Origin: Epiperipatus broadwayi
Lineage: Eukaryota; Onychophora; Udeonychophora; Euonychophora; Peripatidae
Assembly (NCBI GenBank): GCA_028023455.1
Contig: JAQFVV010012398.1
Span: 9,756,682 to 9,820,681 of the forward strand
Length of the DNA: 64,000 nucleotides
Reading direction: 5' to 3'
The position numbers were made by a program, and so were the translations under genes. The notes beneath the pieces were generated by a model. It saw only the letters and a list, made by a program, of their open reading frames with translations. It searched no databases and was not told the origin of the DNA. This document shows positions 1 through 11,292 of this stretch, piece after piece. The stretch's first letter is position 1. Each line of letters starts with the position of its first letter.

Positions 1-112
1 AATTACTTTATATTTTGATCGTTTATGTTTATTTTGAAATGTTCTTGTAAATTTCCCTCTGCAATTCCATCAATTACTTTATATTTTGATCGTTTATGTT
101 TATTTTGAAATG
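1..112. repeat. 71-bp tandem duplication at the window edge
   Basis: Bases 1-41 recur from 72 onward with essentially perfect identity over about 41 bp, giving a period of 71 bp. The second copy diverges after about 112. The array may extend left beyond the window. No coding function is visible. Confidence 0.85.
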
Positions 113-1739
113 TTTTTAATCATGTAATCTATGTAGCCGATCTATACTCATCATTAAAAAGCAAACATATAAAATTCATCAGTGTGAAGTTATATAAATG
201 TTAAATTTAAGTCGGGCATGAATGGCTATATAGATTTGCAAAGTTATATTAATTAATTAAGGGAGGGTTAATCTTAGGTTATTTGTTGCATAGTTGGATT
301 GGCTCAATGGATTGGATGTATCGGTGTAATTAGTAAATGTAGCATGAGATCCACTACATGCAGAATCACCATTATACGCCGCACACCCCCTTTTAGCCTA
401 TGGAATGGGATAGTAAGACGGAAAACACAATCCCTTCCTATGGAGTTTTTTTATTGCTCTTCTTGTCAGACAGATGTAGTATTCCTGTCTGGACGAGAGT
501 CAATGTCTTCTCTAACTATGCTGTTCAGATGCACATTCCTGACAGTATGGTATTTGTACTGTCATATTCATACTGCATTGAATACATCGATGTATCAGAT
601 GGATTGACATTGGTTTAACTGCGAACTTTTGGCCTAAGGTTAAATAAGGGATATAATATTTTCTTTTCAAATGCAATCTATATAGTTTATTCATACTTGA
701 CACTTATAAAAATATTATTAAATAAATCTGTGTGGATTATTCAAACTAAAAAAAATTAAATTTAAAAATTAAATTAATAACCAACCTAAAATAATAAATT
801 TAATTCCTCAATTTTATCTATATGTGCATAAATAAATGTTTGTGTGTTAATTATTGGCAGTGGCTTCTTTTATTTTTTATTTTAATATTGAAAATATTTT
901 TAAATAAAAATTTATATTTTATAAATCTCTGCGTCTCTCTGAGCTAGTGGCATGGGCTGATGGTCTGAATAAAACATGTAAAATGAGAATCTTAACTTAT
1001 GTATCTGCCTACTATATAAATTTTCTAGGTTCTAATAACCTAGTGGCGCCCTGTACTGCAGATACGATAAGACTCCTTTCTTTTCAGACCATTATAATAT
1101 ATATATATAAGCTTCTTAGAAATGATACGTTGTAAATAAATATATTTTGATATTAATTAAATACATTTCTGTTTCATTGCCGTTATGATATTATTGCATT
1201 TATCATATTTGTTACTCAAAAAATCTACTTATATTAATTATTTTATAAGATTATGCTTCAATGGTCACATAAAATTAACTTATCCACTTTACTTATTACT
1301 TATTTTTAGCTTTGTGTTAAAACGTATTTATTTTCAAGTTTATTCACTCATTTTGTTTATTATTCATTTTGCCTGCATTATCAGAAGATAAATACTATGC
1401 TATTTGCTTTATTTCAGATGTACTTGTTATGTAGTTGATAACATAAAATATATCCTTACTGCCTGTTGCATTATTCCATGTTATTGCTTATTAAAAGTTG
1501 TATAAGAAGATATGAAACTTAAGTATTTCATAATTAGCAGAAATGAAATAGTTATACTTGAACAACTTTAAAATATTTAGAAATGTTTCAATTTGCTAGC
1601 CATATATTATTTAGATATTTGAATATTATTGTGTAGTTTCATTTCTACTTCCTTAAAATGCTAATGATAAAAATAAAACTAAAAGAAAAAAATAAAATGT
1701 TTAATGTATAGCTTGAATAACAGTTATCATATGTTAATA
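113..1739. other. Gene-free AT-rich DNA with a GC-richer island
   Basis: Mostly A+T-rich unique-looking sequence. About 290-620 is noticeably less AT-rich than its surroundings and can be read for 60-100 codons in several frames, but no frame shows a recognisable motif, splice context or preferred strand, so I do not call a gene. About 940-1090 is a second small less AT-rich patch. These could be remnants of transposons too old to classify. Confidence 0.5.
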
Positions 1740-1747
1740 GTTTAAAG

Positions 1748-2175
1748 CAGGGTGGGCAATTGCTTTGGCTCAGGAGCCACTGAGGTTGGCAGACAGCTGC
1801 ATCAGGGGCGACTTTGTGGAAGCGAAGGTTAGCGGAGGGCCACACCTTTTTTCATGACCCAATAAACAAACATACTGCTTTATTCCCTGTATTACCAAAG
1901 AAATATTTGTTTGTCCATTTTTCATTAGAACACATGACATTCATCACCAATTTTACATTTTTTCGGAAGGTTCATGGTTTCAACTAAAGTTGAAAATGTA
2001 ATTAACCAAATCAACTAGAAAAGCACTGCATATCGGAACTGCACTTCATATGTGTATTGATGTGGCCAGCCTAATGGAAAGTACAAGACGAATCTTTTCT
2101 GATTGTCTTGGCAGGCTGCATATAAACTCTTAGTGGGCCACATGTGGCCCTTATGCCACTATTTGCCCACCCCTG
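1748..2175. mobile_element. Non-autonomous hAT-like MITE with TIRs and 8-bp target duplication
   Basis: The element begins CAGGGTGGGCAA and ends TTGCCCACCCCTG, imperfect terminal inverted repeats of the type seen in hAT superfamily elements. The flanks are gtttaaag (1740-1747) and atttaaag (2176-2183), an 8-bp target duplication with one mismatch, the duplication length expected for hAT transposition. Subterminal sequence is rich in GGCCAC/GTGGCC motifs. At 428 bp there is no transposase, so it must have been moved by an autonomous relative. Confidence 0.85.
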
Positions 2176-2430
2176 ATTTAAAGTATATTACAATTAGCAT
2201 TTTTCTTGTTCCAGTAAATTTGAATTTGAAAAAATATAATATAATGTAATACAAGAACTTTGTATATTACTAATTATAATTAATTATTATGTTGTCTACA
2301 AAAGGACTCATACTATGGTGTTTCAAAAAACCATAAGTATTATGGTGCTTGTTTGTGTAATCTTTGATTCTAGCATTTTTCCAAAGACAACATTCTAGTT
2401 CTGCAGATTATTTTATATATATAAAAAAGT

Positions 2431-2999
2431 TGAACTCAGACTTTAAAGCTCTCCACAATTATCCACTCCATCTTATACAACCTATACACATGACAACTTG
2501 CATGACAAAAAGATAAATGATCCCCAATATTTGTATTTCATGCTAAACCAGCACTCACCAGTTGGTTGAAATCATCATGTTCCACACACACACACACATA
2601 ATCAGTGATTTTATGTTAAAATAGAAAATCTTCACCCTCCAACTCTTCAGCTACCCACAATATTGAAAATCTAATGATAGAATGCTCAAAGCTCTTATTG
2701 ATGCCAATCTTATTGTCATATTCATGTTGACTTTAAATCACTCTAACCCTCATGTACAGGACCTTAATATGGCCATTTAAATACATAAAAGAGGATTAGG
2801 CAGAATACAAGCTAAATATGTAATATTTAAATACATATATATTGTCTAGAATGAACTTAATGCAATTAGATGGGATTTCAACTCAGAATTTCCTGTTCAT
2901 ATAGTCATGTGTATGGGTTGTATAAAATGGAATGGATAGTGTAGGGAGCTTGAAAGTCTGAGTTTAAATCCCTCTAATTACATTAAAATTCAGTATAGA
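2431..2999. repeat. Inverted pair of tRNA-related SINE-like units
   Basis: The left end (2431-2500, read on minus) and right end (about 2880-2995, plus) are inverted copies of one unit containing a B-box-like GAGTTTAAATCCC and an upstream A-box-like stretch TGGATAGTG. About 80 bp at each end pair, with a ~390 bp interior that includes a short (CA)n run at 2581-2598. The same family recurs at 46.45-47.60 kb and more distantly at 29.56-29.74 kb. The right unit abuts the 3' end of the RTE element that follows. Confidence 0.65.
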
Positions 3000-3002
3000 C
3001 AA

Positions 3003-5045
3003 TATCATCATAATCAACCATTATCAATCCTCTGTAGGATGAAGGTCTCTCCAATTTCAAACCATATTCTCTGATCTTTAGCTTCTCTTCTCCACACCAC
3101 CCCTACACACTTTCTTATTTCATCCATCCATCTCACATAAGGTCTCTCTCTGGGTCTTTTACAATCTCTTGGAATCCAGTTTAAGATTTCAATTGTATAT
3201 CTATTATCATCTCTTCTAGCAATATATCCAGTCCAACTCCATCTCAGACTTTTAATTTTTCAATGAGGTCTATAATATCTGTTTGTTCTCTTAATCATGT
3301 ATTGTGGTTTTGATCTCTTCTTATTACTCCTAACATACATCTCTCCATACTTCTTTGACACGTCTCTGTATTGCTCTTGTATTAAGTGTCCAAGTCTCAG
3401 ATTCATAAGTAAAAACTGGTAAAACACATTTATTAAAAACCTTCCTTTTCAAACACTTTGTCATATTTCCTTTTAGTATCAAATTATTTCTACCAAAAGC
3501 AATCCAATCAACTTTAATTCTATGATTAATTTCATCCATTATGTTTCCATCTGTATTAAAAATCTGACCAAGGTATTTGTAGCTGATAACTTCGTCTACC
3601 TCATCATAATCAATCTTTATTTTCATATTTTGAGAAAATCCATTGAACATTACTTTAGTCTTTTTAACATTTATCTTTAGTCCTATTTTCATCTGATAAC
3701 TTCTGCAACATTTCCTGCAACTCTAAAGCATTATTTGCAAAAACAACTACATCATCTGCAAAATGTAAATGATGTAAATAATCTCTATTTACTTTCACTC
3801 CTTTAATTTCCCATTTTAATCCACAAAATACTTATTGCAACACTGCTGCAAAAAGTTTTGGAGATATGGAGTCACTCTGTCTTACAGCCTTCTCAATGTT
3901 GACTTTCTATGTAATCTAATTGTTGCTATTGCATTTTTATAAATACTCTTCAAAATATGACAATAACCTGGATCTATATCTTGATGATCCAATGTTTTAA
4001 TCACTGAAGAAATGTTTATAGAGTCAAATGTCTTTTCATAATCTACAAATCCAAAGCATAATGACAACTCATATTCATTTGTTCTTTCTATAACTTCTCT
4101 CAATACCTGGATATGATCTACTGTACTAAAACTACTTTTAAATCTAGCTTGTTCTCTTGGTTGGAAGAAATCTAATGTTCTCTGTAGATAAGTTGTAATT
4201 ATCTTGGTAAAATTTTTGAATAAAGCTGATAGGTCTGTAATATCTAATATATTCTTTATCACCTTTTTAAAATATTAATATTAATACTGCTTTCTTCCAA
4301 TCATCTGGTACATCTTTATCATTTATACATTTGGTATATAACTGCTAAAAAAATTTCTATTTCTTCACGTGCTTCTTTTAATATATCAATTATAATTTCG
4401 TCACTACCAGGAGCTTTTCCTTTTTTCATAAATTTAATTGCATGTCTCACTTCTTCATTTAAAATTCTGGGCAATTCGGAAGATATAATAGATATAGGAG
4501 ATACTTTTCTTTATTACTATGTAATTCTAGATAGAAGTTTTCTACCCATTTCATGATGTCATCTCTCTTTTTAGTAATAATTCCATCTTTTTTTCTTATT
4601 GTAGATATAAATTTCCAACCAATACCAAAATGTTGCTTTACACTTTTGAAACTTTCATTCTCTTCTACAGCTTTTCTTGCTAGTTCACAGTTATACTTTC
4701 TGATATCATTTTCAACTCTTTTTGGCACCATTTTACAAAATTCAAAATATTCAATCCTTTTTAATGCACCATCATTGTATATTTTCATATTCCTTCTTTT
4801 CTTCATAAATTCTTTAATCTCAGTAGAAATTTTATTCGTCAATTTCTGCTTTTTTCTACTAGCTATCTTTGTTGCAGTTTTTAAAAGTGTATCATTTATT
4901 TTCTTATTAATTTCATTCAAATCTGAATCATGTTCACAATCTACTAATAGGTTCTAATTTAAATTCATTAGAATGTTTTTGAAGATTAGGAATATCAACT
5001 GTAAACATCACATGATCACTATCTCATACTAGCACATAATTGTTA
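3003..5045 (-). pseudogene. RTE-type LINE remnant (endonuclease tail, RT, 3' end)
   Basis: A degenerate non-LTR retrotransposon read on the minus strand. In order: the end of an APE-like endonuclease with an SDH motif (about 5000-5025), a basic connector (4459-4920), RT fingers/palm with motif A FGFVDYEKTFDSI (3882-4262), motif B RQSDSISPKLF (about 3850-3890), motif C FADDVVVFA (about 3735-3775), the thumb region with NVKKTKVMFNG and CVLPVFTYESETWTL (3330-3692), and the C-terminal tail (about 3010-3330). The motif order and wording fit the RTE clade. The 3' end, near 3003, is TGAT-rich, as in RTE elements. Frameshifts and stops separate the segments, and the 5' portion is missing, so it is inactive. 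Two related fragments lie at 20.30-21.33 kb (+) and 25.38-25.84 kb (-). Confidence 0.85.
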
Positions 5046-5225
5046 TTAAACAATTCAAACAAAGCAAAACTCTCCATACAGTAGTGCCATCTTGTGCTAA
5101 CAAGAGCAATCAATGGATGCCATAAGGCTTGTGCATAAAATCCCTATCTAGTGCCTACTCATCCAATATCCCCAGACTAGTTTCTGGCTTGTGGCCTTCA
5201 TCAGTGAGGAGCCTTGGATCTGAGA
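5046..5225 (-). repeat. Hammerhead-like module joined to the RTE fragment
   Basis: On the minus strand CTGATGA (5204-5198) is followed by a GGC/GCC short stem with a CACAA loop and then A-GAAAC (5181 region), the order of a hammerhead ribozyme core (CUGAUGA, stem II, GAAA). The remaining ~120 bp, down to GTATGGAGAGTTTTG, recurs at 45.52-45.70 kb. An unpaired A before GAAA and no obvious stem I/III make catalysis doubtful. In metazoans such cores are carried by Penelope-like elements and retrozymes; membership here is inferred. Confidence 0.45.
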
Positions 5226-5446
5226 GCACCGCACCTAGATCTTAGGATCTAATGCAACCCTCCACCTTTTAACTCTATTTAACTACAAAACTATGATAAT
5301 GAAATTGAAAACACAATAATTAGAACCCTGAGATATAAACATTAAGATATTTTATGATTTAAGAGTATCATACAAGTGATTTAGCAAATAAAGCCTGAAG
5401 GCAACATTTCTTGGTATACACAATTTTCACTGATGACCGATGACTA

Positions 5447-6946
5447 GGTTACAATATATATACATATATGATCAATAGATGGAGCTTTACCAAGACCTCC
5501 AAACAAGCGTATTTTTGTTTACATAAACGTTAAAGTCAGAATTAACTGTCTCTTTCATTGGCTCCACCCTCAGATTAGCTGATTTGCTCTCATCAGTGAA
5601 GGATAGAAGTTAGAAACTAGACCTAAACACTAACTCCAAGCGTTTATGCAACAAGTTTCTATCAGTTTGCAAGCATGAATTTTTTAGACACCTAAATGTC
5701 TTCAACTCAGCTTATCAAGCCAGATAGCTATATGGGTCTGATATTAGTTCAGTTTCTCCACATAGTCAAAGCTTCGGCAATATATATCATTGCAAGAAAC
5801 CTTAAAGGTACATTTATAAAAAACAAAAACAAGTTTTATATATGTAAACTTGCTATCGCTTGTATTTATGATCAATAGATGGAGCATTACCAAGACATCC
5901 AAACAAGCGTATTTTTGTTTACATAAACATCAGTCAGAATTAACTGTCCCTTTCATTGGCTCCATCCTCAGATCAGCTGATTTCAAGCTGATTTGCTATC
6001 CTCAGTGAAGGATAGGAGTTAGAAACTAGACCTAAACACTAATTCCAAGCGTTTATGCAACAAGTTTCTATCAGTTTGCAAGCATGAATTTTTTAGACAT
6101 GTAAATGTCTTCAAACTCAGCTTTAAGGTTTCTTGCAATGATATATTGCAGAAGCTTTGACTTATGTGGAGCAACTGAACTGATATCAGACCCATATAGC
6201 TATCTGGCTTGATAAGCTGAGTTTGAAGACATTTACATGTCTAAAAAATTAATGCTTGCAAACTGATAGAAACTTGTTGCATAAACACTTGGAGTTAGTG
6301 TTTAGGTCTAGTTTCTAACTCCTATCCTTCACTAATGATAGAAAATCAGCTTGAAATCAGCTGATCTGAGGGTGGAGCCAATGAAAGAGACAGTTAATTC
6401 TGACTCTGACATTTATGTAAACAAAAGTATGCTTGTTTGGAGGTCTTAATAAAGCTCCATCTATTGATCATAAATACAAGCGATAGCAAGTTTACATATA
6501 TAAAACTTGTTTTTCATAAATGTACCTTTAAGGTTTCTTGCAATGATATATATTGCAAAAGCTTTGACTATGTGGAGAAACTGAACTGATATCAGACCCA
6601 TATAGCTATCTGGCTTGATAAGCTGAGTTTGAAGACATTTACGTGTCTAAAAAATTCATGCTTGCAAATTGATAGAAACTTGTTGCATAAACACTTGGAG
6701 TTAATGTTTAGGTCTAGTTTCTAACTCCTATCCTTCACTGATGATAGCAAATCAGCTTGAAATCAGCTGATTTGAGGGTGGATCCAATGAAAGAGACAGT
6801 TAATTCTGACTCTGACATTTATGTAAACAAAAATACGCTTGTTTGGAGGTCTTGGTAAAGCTCCATCTATTGATCATAAATACAAGCGATAGCAAGTTTA
6901 TGTATATAAAACTTGTTTTTGTTTTTCATATATATATATTGTAACC
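5447..6946. repeat. 1.5-kb palindrome of four ~400-bp units (two forward, two inverted)
   Basis: Four copies of one unit lie in the order forward (5470-5869), forward truncated (5870-6123), inverted (6124-6469), inverted (6470-6875). Unit starts are marked by GATCAATAGATGGAGC or its complement and repeat every 400-406 bp. The outer edges are GGTTACAATATATA and its inverted complement (5447 and 6946), so the whole array has short terminal inverted repeats. Each unit carries a TCAGTGAAGG...AGAAACTAGACC stretch that resembles the hammerhead-like module found elsewhere in the window. No open frame of note. It could be a foldback element or an inverted dimer-of-dimers of a retrozyme-like repeat. 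Confidence 0.9.
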
Positions 6947-8329
6947 GTTCGATTGTTGTCCCAACTACATAATATCACCAAAACATAAGTGCTCTAAGAA
7001 TTGTAACCTTGATCACCGATCAATTCCCGCTGCACATTGTCAGCTATTAAGAGCTGTAACCAAAAGCATATCATGCCATCTATATTGTGCACCAAAGACC
7101 ACAACCAACATCTGGAGCAACTTACTACAGACCAAACCAATGATATAACATAAACTTTTTATGATTTAATTTGATCGCAGCCAGGGTGTACCGCGAAGAC
7201 CTATCATAGTAGTATGATAAAATACATTAAACAAATTATAAGTATGTAATGTTATTATCTTTCAAACCTTAATTTGCGATTTTCATTGTATGAGAACCGA
7301 TGGCCGACCATGTACAAGATGGCATAATTTGTGGAACTACATAAGATTATCAAATTTTAAACCATCTATATGATTTTTAATACAAATGCTAGTCCAGGTA
7401 AAGCTTTGCAATAAATAAACATAAATACTTGGGTTCTTTTTTTATAGTTTACTATATCACTGAGACTCTTATTATACTGACAAATGACAATTTAAAAAGG
7501 TTAAGTAAATATATTCAATCATGTCATTATCTGGTAAATCTGTTTACAGGTTTAATAATCAATTTATATTGTATACTAGAATCAACTAAGCAAAGCTAAA
7601 ATGATGGAAAAGGTAAATGGGATTTTATTGTACCTTACACATCATAAACTACCAAAGACGAAAAGCATCCAAATGTTTTCTCAAAATATCACTAAACTCT
7701 TATATCATGTTGACGACAGTATGTACTTCAATGTATGCTCTATCCAAGGTTTATGATTTCTGATTTTACGAATGACAAATAGCAACGGCACAATAAGTTT
7801 AATTATAAATCAACGTTTATTTACAAATTTATGAATAATAAGTAATTAATTCTAATGTTATAATTAAAGATATAAATAAACAAATAAAATAAATAAATTA
7901 TAATTCCATCGACTTTTTTCAATAACATATCATAGGTACGGTTTTTAAAAACCTAATCATACCTTATATTTCAATTTGATATAATAAATGTATTGAGGAA
8001 ATTATACTAAATTCAACATCAACTCATGAAACATCTAATGTCATTTCCAGATTCAACAAATCTATACCGTAAACTTATAATAATATAATAAATAATATTA
8101 TATCTGTAGGATTTAGCCATAATGCAATCATTAAATAAAGTGAAAATTTAAACTTACATTCAGGTAAATAATAATCAACCAACAGTTAATTATTATGAGG
8201 TAACTTGAATAGAATGTCCTGCTACAATTTAATGATCTAACTTATAAATTATACTTACAAATGGAAGAAGATGATTTAGCAGAATAACTAAAATACTTTG
8301 CCCAACTTATATCTATGAAGTAAACCATA
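6947..8329. other. AT-rich DNA, nothing recognised
   Basis: No motif-bearing frame, no tRNA-like or TIR-bounded element seen. About 6950-7210 is slightly less AT-rich than the rest. Confidence 0.5.
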
Positions 8330-8515
8330 TTCCTGTGGATGCATTCATCTACACATAGGAATTAAATAACACTAAATGCTTTGTGGATTTATACACCATC
8401 ATAAAGTAATAAGTATAATTACACAATTCCGCGGATTAACCACCAGCACAGGAATGAGTGTAAAATACAAAAAAATGGCAATTAAGTAATCTGCGGATTA
8501 ACCACCGGCACAGAT
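8330..8515. repeat. Short degenerate tandem repeat (GCGGATTAACCACC units)
   Basis: GCGGATTAACCACC followed by (A/G)GCACAG occurs at 8431 and 8493, a 62-bp period. Weaker relatives (TGTGGAT...ACACC) occur at about 8335 and 8382. Probably a small decayed minisatellite. Confidence 0.6.
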
Positions 8516-8940
8516 TAATGCCTTTTAACATTATAAAACAACATTACTATTTACTTCACATTAAAGTGCAAAATCATCCTCCTCAGTTATTCTGACCATT
8601 CAGAAAACACTAACATTTTAGCAAATGTGGGTTCTTGCATAATAAAATGTTACACTAATCAGGACAACTAATGTACTAACTTATCTTGCTTAAAATAAAA
8701 CATATGTAATATAATATAAGTAATATTAGTATAGGAATAGAAATCTGGAAAGACTCACAAAATACCTCATGAAAAATTGATACATCTCATAAATTCATTT
8801 AGTACTTTTCAAGCTTTTTCACAAGCGCTATTCTCTTGAATAAGTATTTTATTCAACCCCTATTAATTTAAACTTAATAAAATATAACTTATGAACTTCA
8901 CATGCAAGTTCATATAACGATAAAATTAAAGTAATGCATT

Positions 8941-9075
8941 ATTCATCAGATACATAAAATCTAACAGGTGTGTGTGTGATATAAATTAAATGTATAGCAT
9001 TTTATAGTTCAATACATGAATTCTAGCAAGTGTGTGTATCACAAATTAAATTGTATAGCATTTTATAACTACAAA
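8941..9075. repeat. 62-bp tandem duplication with GT run
   Basis: CA(G/A)GTGTGTGT...AAATTAAA..TGTATAGCATTTTATA is present twice, starting at 8965 and 9027. Flanking sequence (8516-8940 and 9076-10430) is AT-rich and holds nothing I recognise. Confidence 0.7.
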
Positions 9076-10429
9076 TATGATCCGTGAAATCCATGTACGA
9101 TGTGTCGAACAATAAATATACGAAATAATAGCTACAATTATAGTTGAATTCCATACATGTAATTTTATCCATTTGTATTAGTTATTATAAACACTATTAG
9201 ATTAACGATTTTACGTGGCTCCATAAACATGAAACAATTCCAAAACATGACACGCAGAGTTTAAATGAAAATGTTTTTTCATAAGTTATTAATTTCTACA
9301 TTTCTCTATTAAAACTGTTCCAAGTTTATCACATCCATGCTAATATTTATTTATCCATGCTTAAATCTAGGAATATTAATTATAGCAATTAATTTAATCA
9401 TTCCAAACTGACGATAAAATTAGAAAATAGCTTTGATTAATTATTTGAAGACTGTTTTTATTATCCAAATGGTAAACAAATTAACTAGCAAATATATTAC
9501 TGGCATTGCAAAGTTAAATATCAATCAATACTATATTTTTTATTAAAATTATAAACGGAAATATTAAACTATGTTAATAACTTTAACATTTTACTTTAAT
9601 TTAAACTTCTTCTTTTTTAAAAAGCAAATTTTCATATTTATAAAACTTCTGTAATTAAAATACTTATTTAATTTTTCCAAATTGTAGAATAATAAATATT
9701 TTAAAACATACCAAAATCTTGCAATTAATTCTGCTTTTAAACTGGAAAGCTCCGACATATTTCAAATGTAATATTGGAAAATTATTACTAGCGATTTGAT
9801 CCACCTGGCTAGCCGACTTGAACAGACTTTTAAATTTAGCAATTCATCTTATTATTAAATACCACTATGTTATTTTTACGTTTATAGAAAACTTTGTGGT
9901 AATCCGTTTACTTGTTAACTATTTTAAAATAAGCTTATCATATTTACACCATTTGCCTTTTACCATTTTCTTTTCTTTTTCCCCTCAAAAGCAACACTAT
10001 CAGACGATCTTTTTTTTTTAATTCGCGCTCCTTTCTTTTTTACATTGAAACGCATACGTAATTACTGTATTTATTTTTAATAATTAAATTTAGTTGAACA
10101 AATGGTTTTTTTTTTAAATCAATGGAAATAATTTTTAAGACCATTTTAAACAAATAAAAATTATTATTATTTTTAATAATATTTTACAAATTTAATGTGT
10201 TGTCAAAATTTTTAAAAAGTTAAACATTTTGATATGAATTAGTATATGGAAAGAAGCAATTTAAATTTATTAAAATAATATAGACAACAAGTAAGGCAAA
10301 ATATTACCCATTTTCTAATAAATTATTTTGAATATAAGAGAGTAATCTGTTCAAAGTGCAAATCAAGCCAATCAAATCACCAAAAGAAGACAGAGAAATT
10401 TTTATACCAGTTACATCAATTATTATATT
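9076..10429. other. AT-rich DNA, nothing recognised
   Basis: Very A+T-rich with homopolymer runs. A 67-codon frame at 9818-10021 is phenylalanine- and isoleucine-rich because of poly-T composition and has no motif; I do not call it. Confidence 0.5.
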
Positions 10430-10484
10430 TTATACTAATATATATATATATATATATATATAGTATAAAATATAATAATTTACT

Positions 10485-10532
<48 letters not shown>

Positions 10533-10545
10533 AGTAAATGAATGC
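10420..10545. repeat. Two adjacent (TA)n-cored hairpins
   Basis: ATTATATTTTATACTA...TAGTATAAAATATAATA is one palindrome around a ~20-bp TA core, and ATTTACTTGA...TCAAGTAAAT is a second around a ~40-bp TA core. Unique, perfectly complementary shoulders show that the palindrome is more than the microsatellite itself. Confidence 0.85.
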
Positions 10546-11136
10546 AAAGCAATGCTAGAATTTTTAGGAGCTCTATATGCATTGAGAAACTCAAAGTCAG
10601 AATTAAGCAGCATAAAGAATTCCTTTTACCTATATTGCTTTAATTGAGATTTTGTGTTTCTGAATACAGATAGAACTGTTGAAATATTCTAACATTGGTT
10701 TGTAATCATTTATTATACCAGAGTTTCAACTAGCATTACACATTCATTAATATATAAATCAATTGCACAAACAACAATTAATCAACTAGCAATATTAAAT
10801 TTAAAAAAATCATGATCATGACCATGATCAATGGTTTCCCCTGCCAAGGTATACTTCTCATATACAAAATAATAACACAAAGCAAATATATATTTTCCAT
10901 TTTGCCATAATTCCAACTACTATTAATATTAAAAGAGCTCTTAAATAGATTAATGGCTTCAGAATCATAAATCTTTATTAAAATAGATTCTTTAATTTTT
11001 CTCTTTTTCCCAAGGAAAACAAATATTACCTGTTTAAACATAATCATATGACTTGTATTTCTTCATAGAATATATAATACAGAATTAATATATTTATTAC
11101 TTACTCTATTTTTATGAACTTTCATTCTTTACTTAG
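10546..11136. other. AT-rich DNA, nothing recognised
   Basis: No element or gene recognised. An 89-codon minus frame at 10778-11047 is Ile/Lys/Leu-rich, lacks motifs and is not supported. Confidence 0.5.
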
Positions 11137-11181
11137 AACTCAAGTACTAAGTAAATGAATATACATTCATTTACAAATAAA

Positions 11182-11217
<36 letters not shown>

Positions 11218-11241
11218 TTTATTTGTAAATTTATTTAAGAA

Positions 11242-11279
<38 letters not shown>

Positions 11280-11292
11280 TTCTTAAATAAAT
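11137..11292. repeat. Three stacked perfect hairpins around TA cores
   Basis: In series: GTAAATGAATATACATTCATTTAC; AAATAAATGAATA-(TA)n-TATTCATTTATTT; and ATTTATTTAAGAAATTTATA-(TA)n with its complement ending at 11292. The shoulders of each are complementary to themselves and unrelated to the (TA)n filler. Same style as 10420-10545. Confidence 0.85.

Noticed and set aside
299-618. Two overlapping 70-100-codon frames in a less AT-rich patch
   Set aside because: No domain, no splice or promoter context, and both frames are equally open; not distinguishable from chance.
4553-4957. 134-codon plus-strand frame resembling a membrane protein
   Set aside because: Antisense of the lysine-rich RTE connector.
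8330-8515. CRISPR-like direct repeats
   Set aside because: Units are few, diverged and without uniform spacers, and the genome is clearly eukaryotic.
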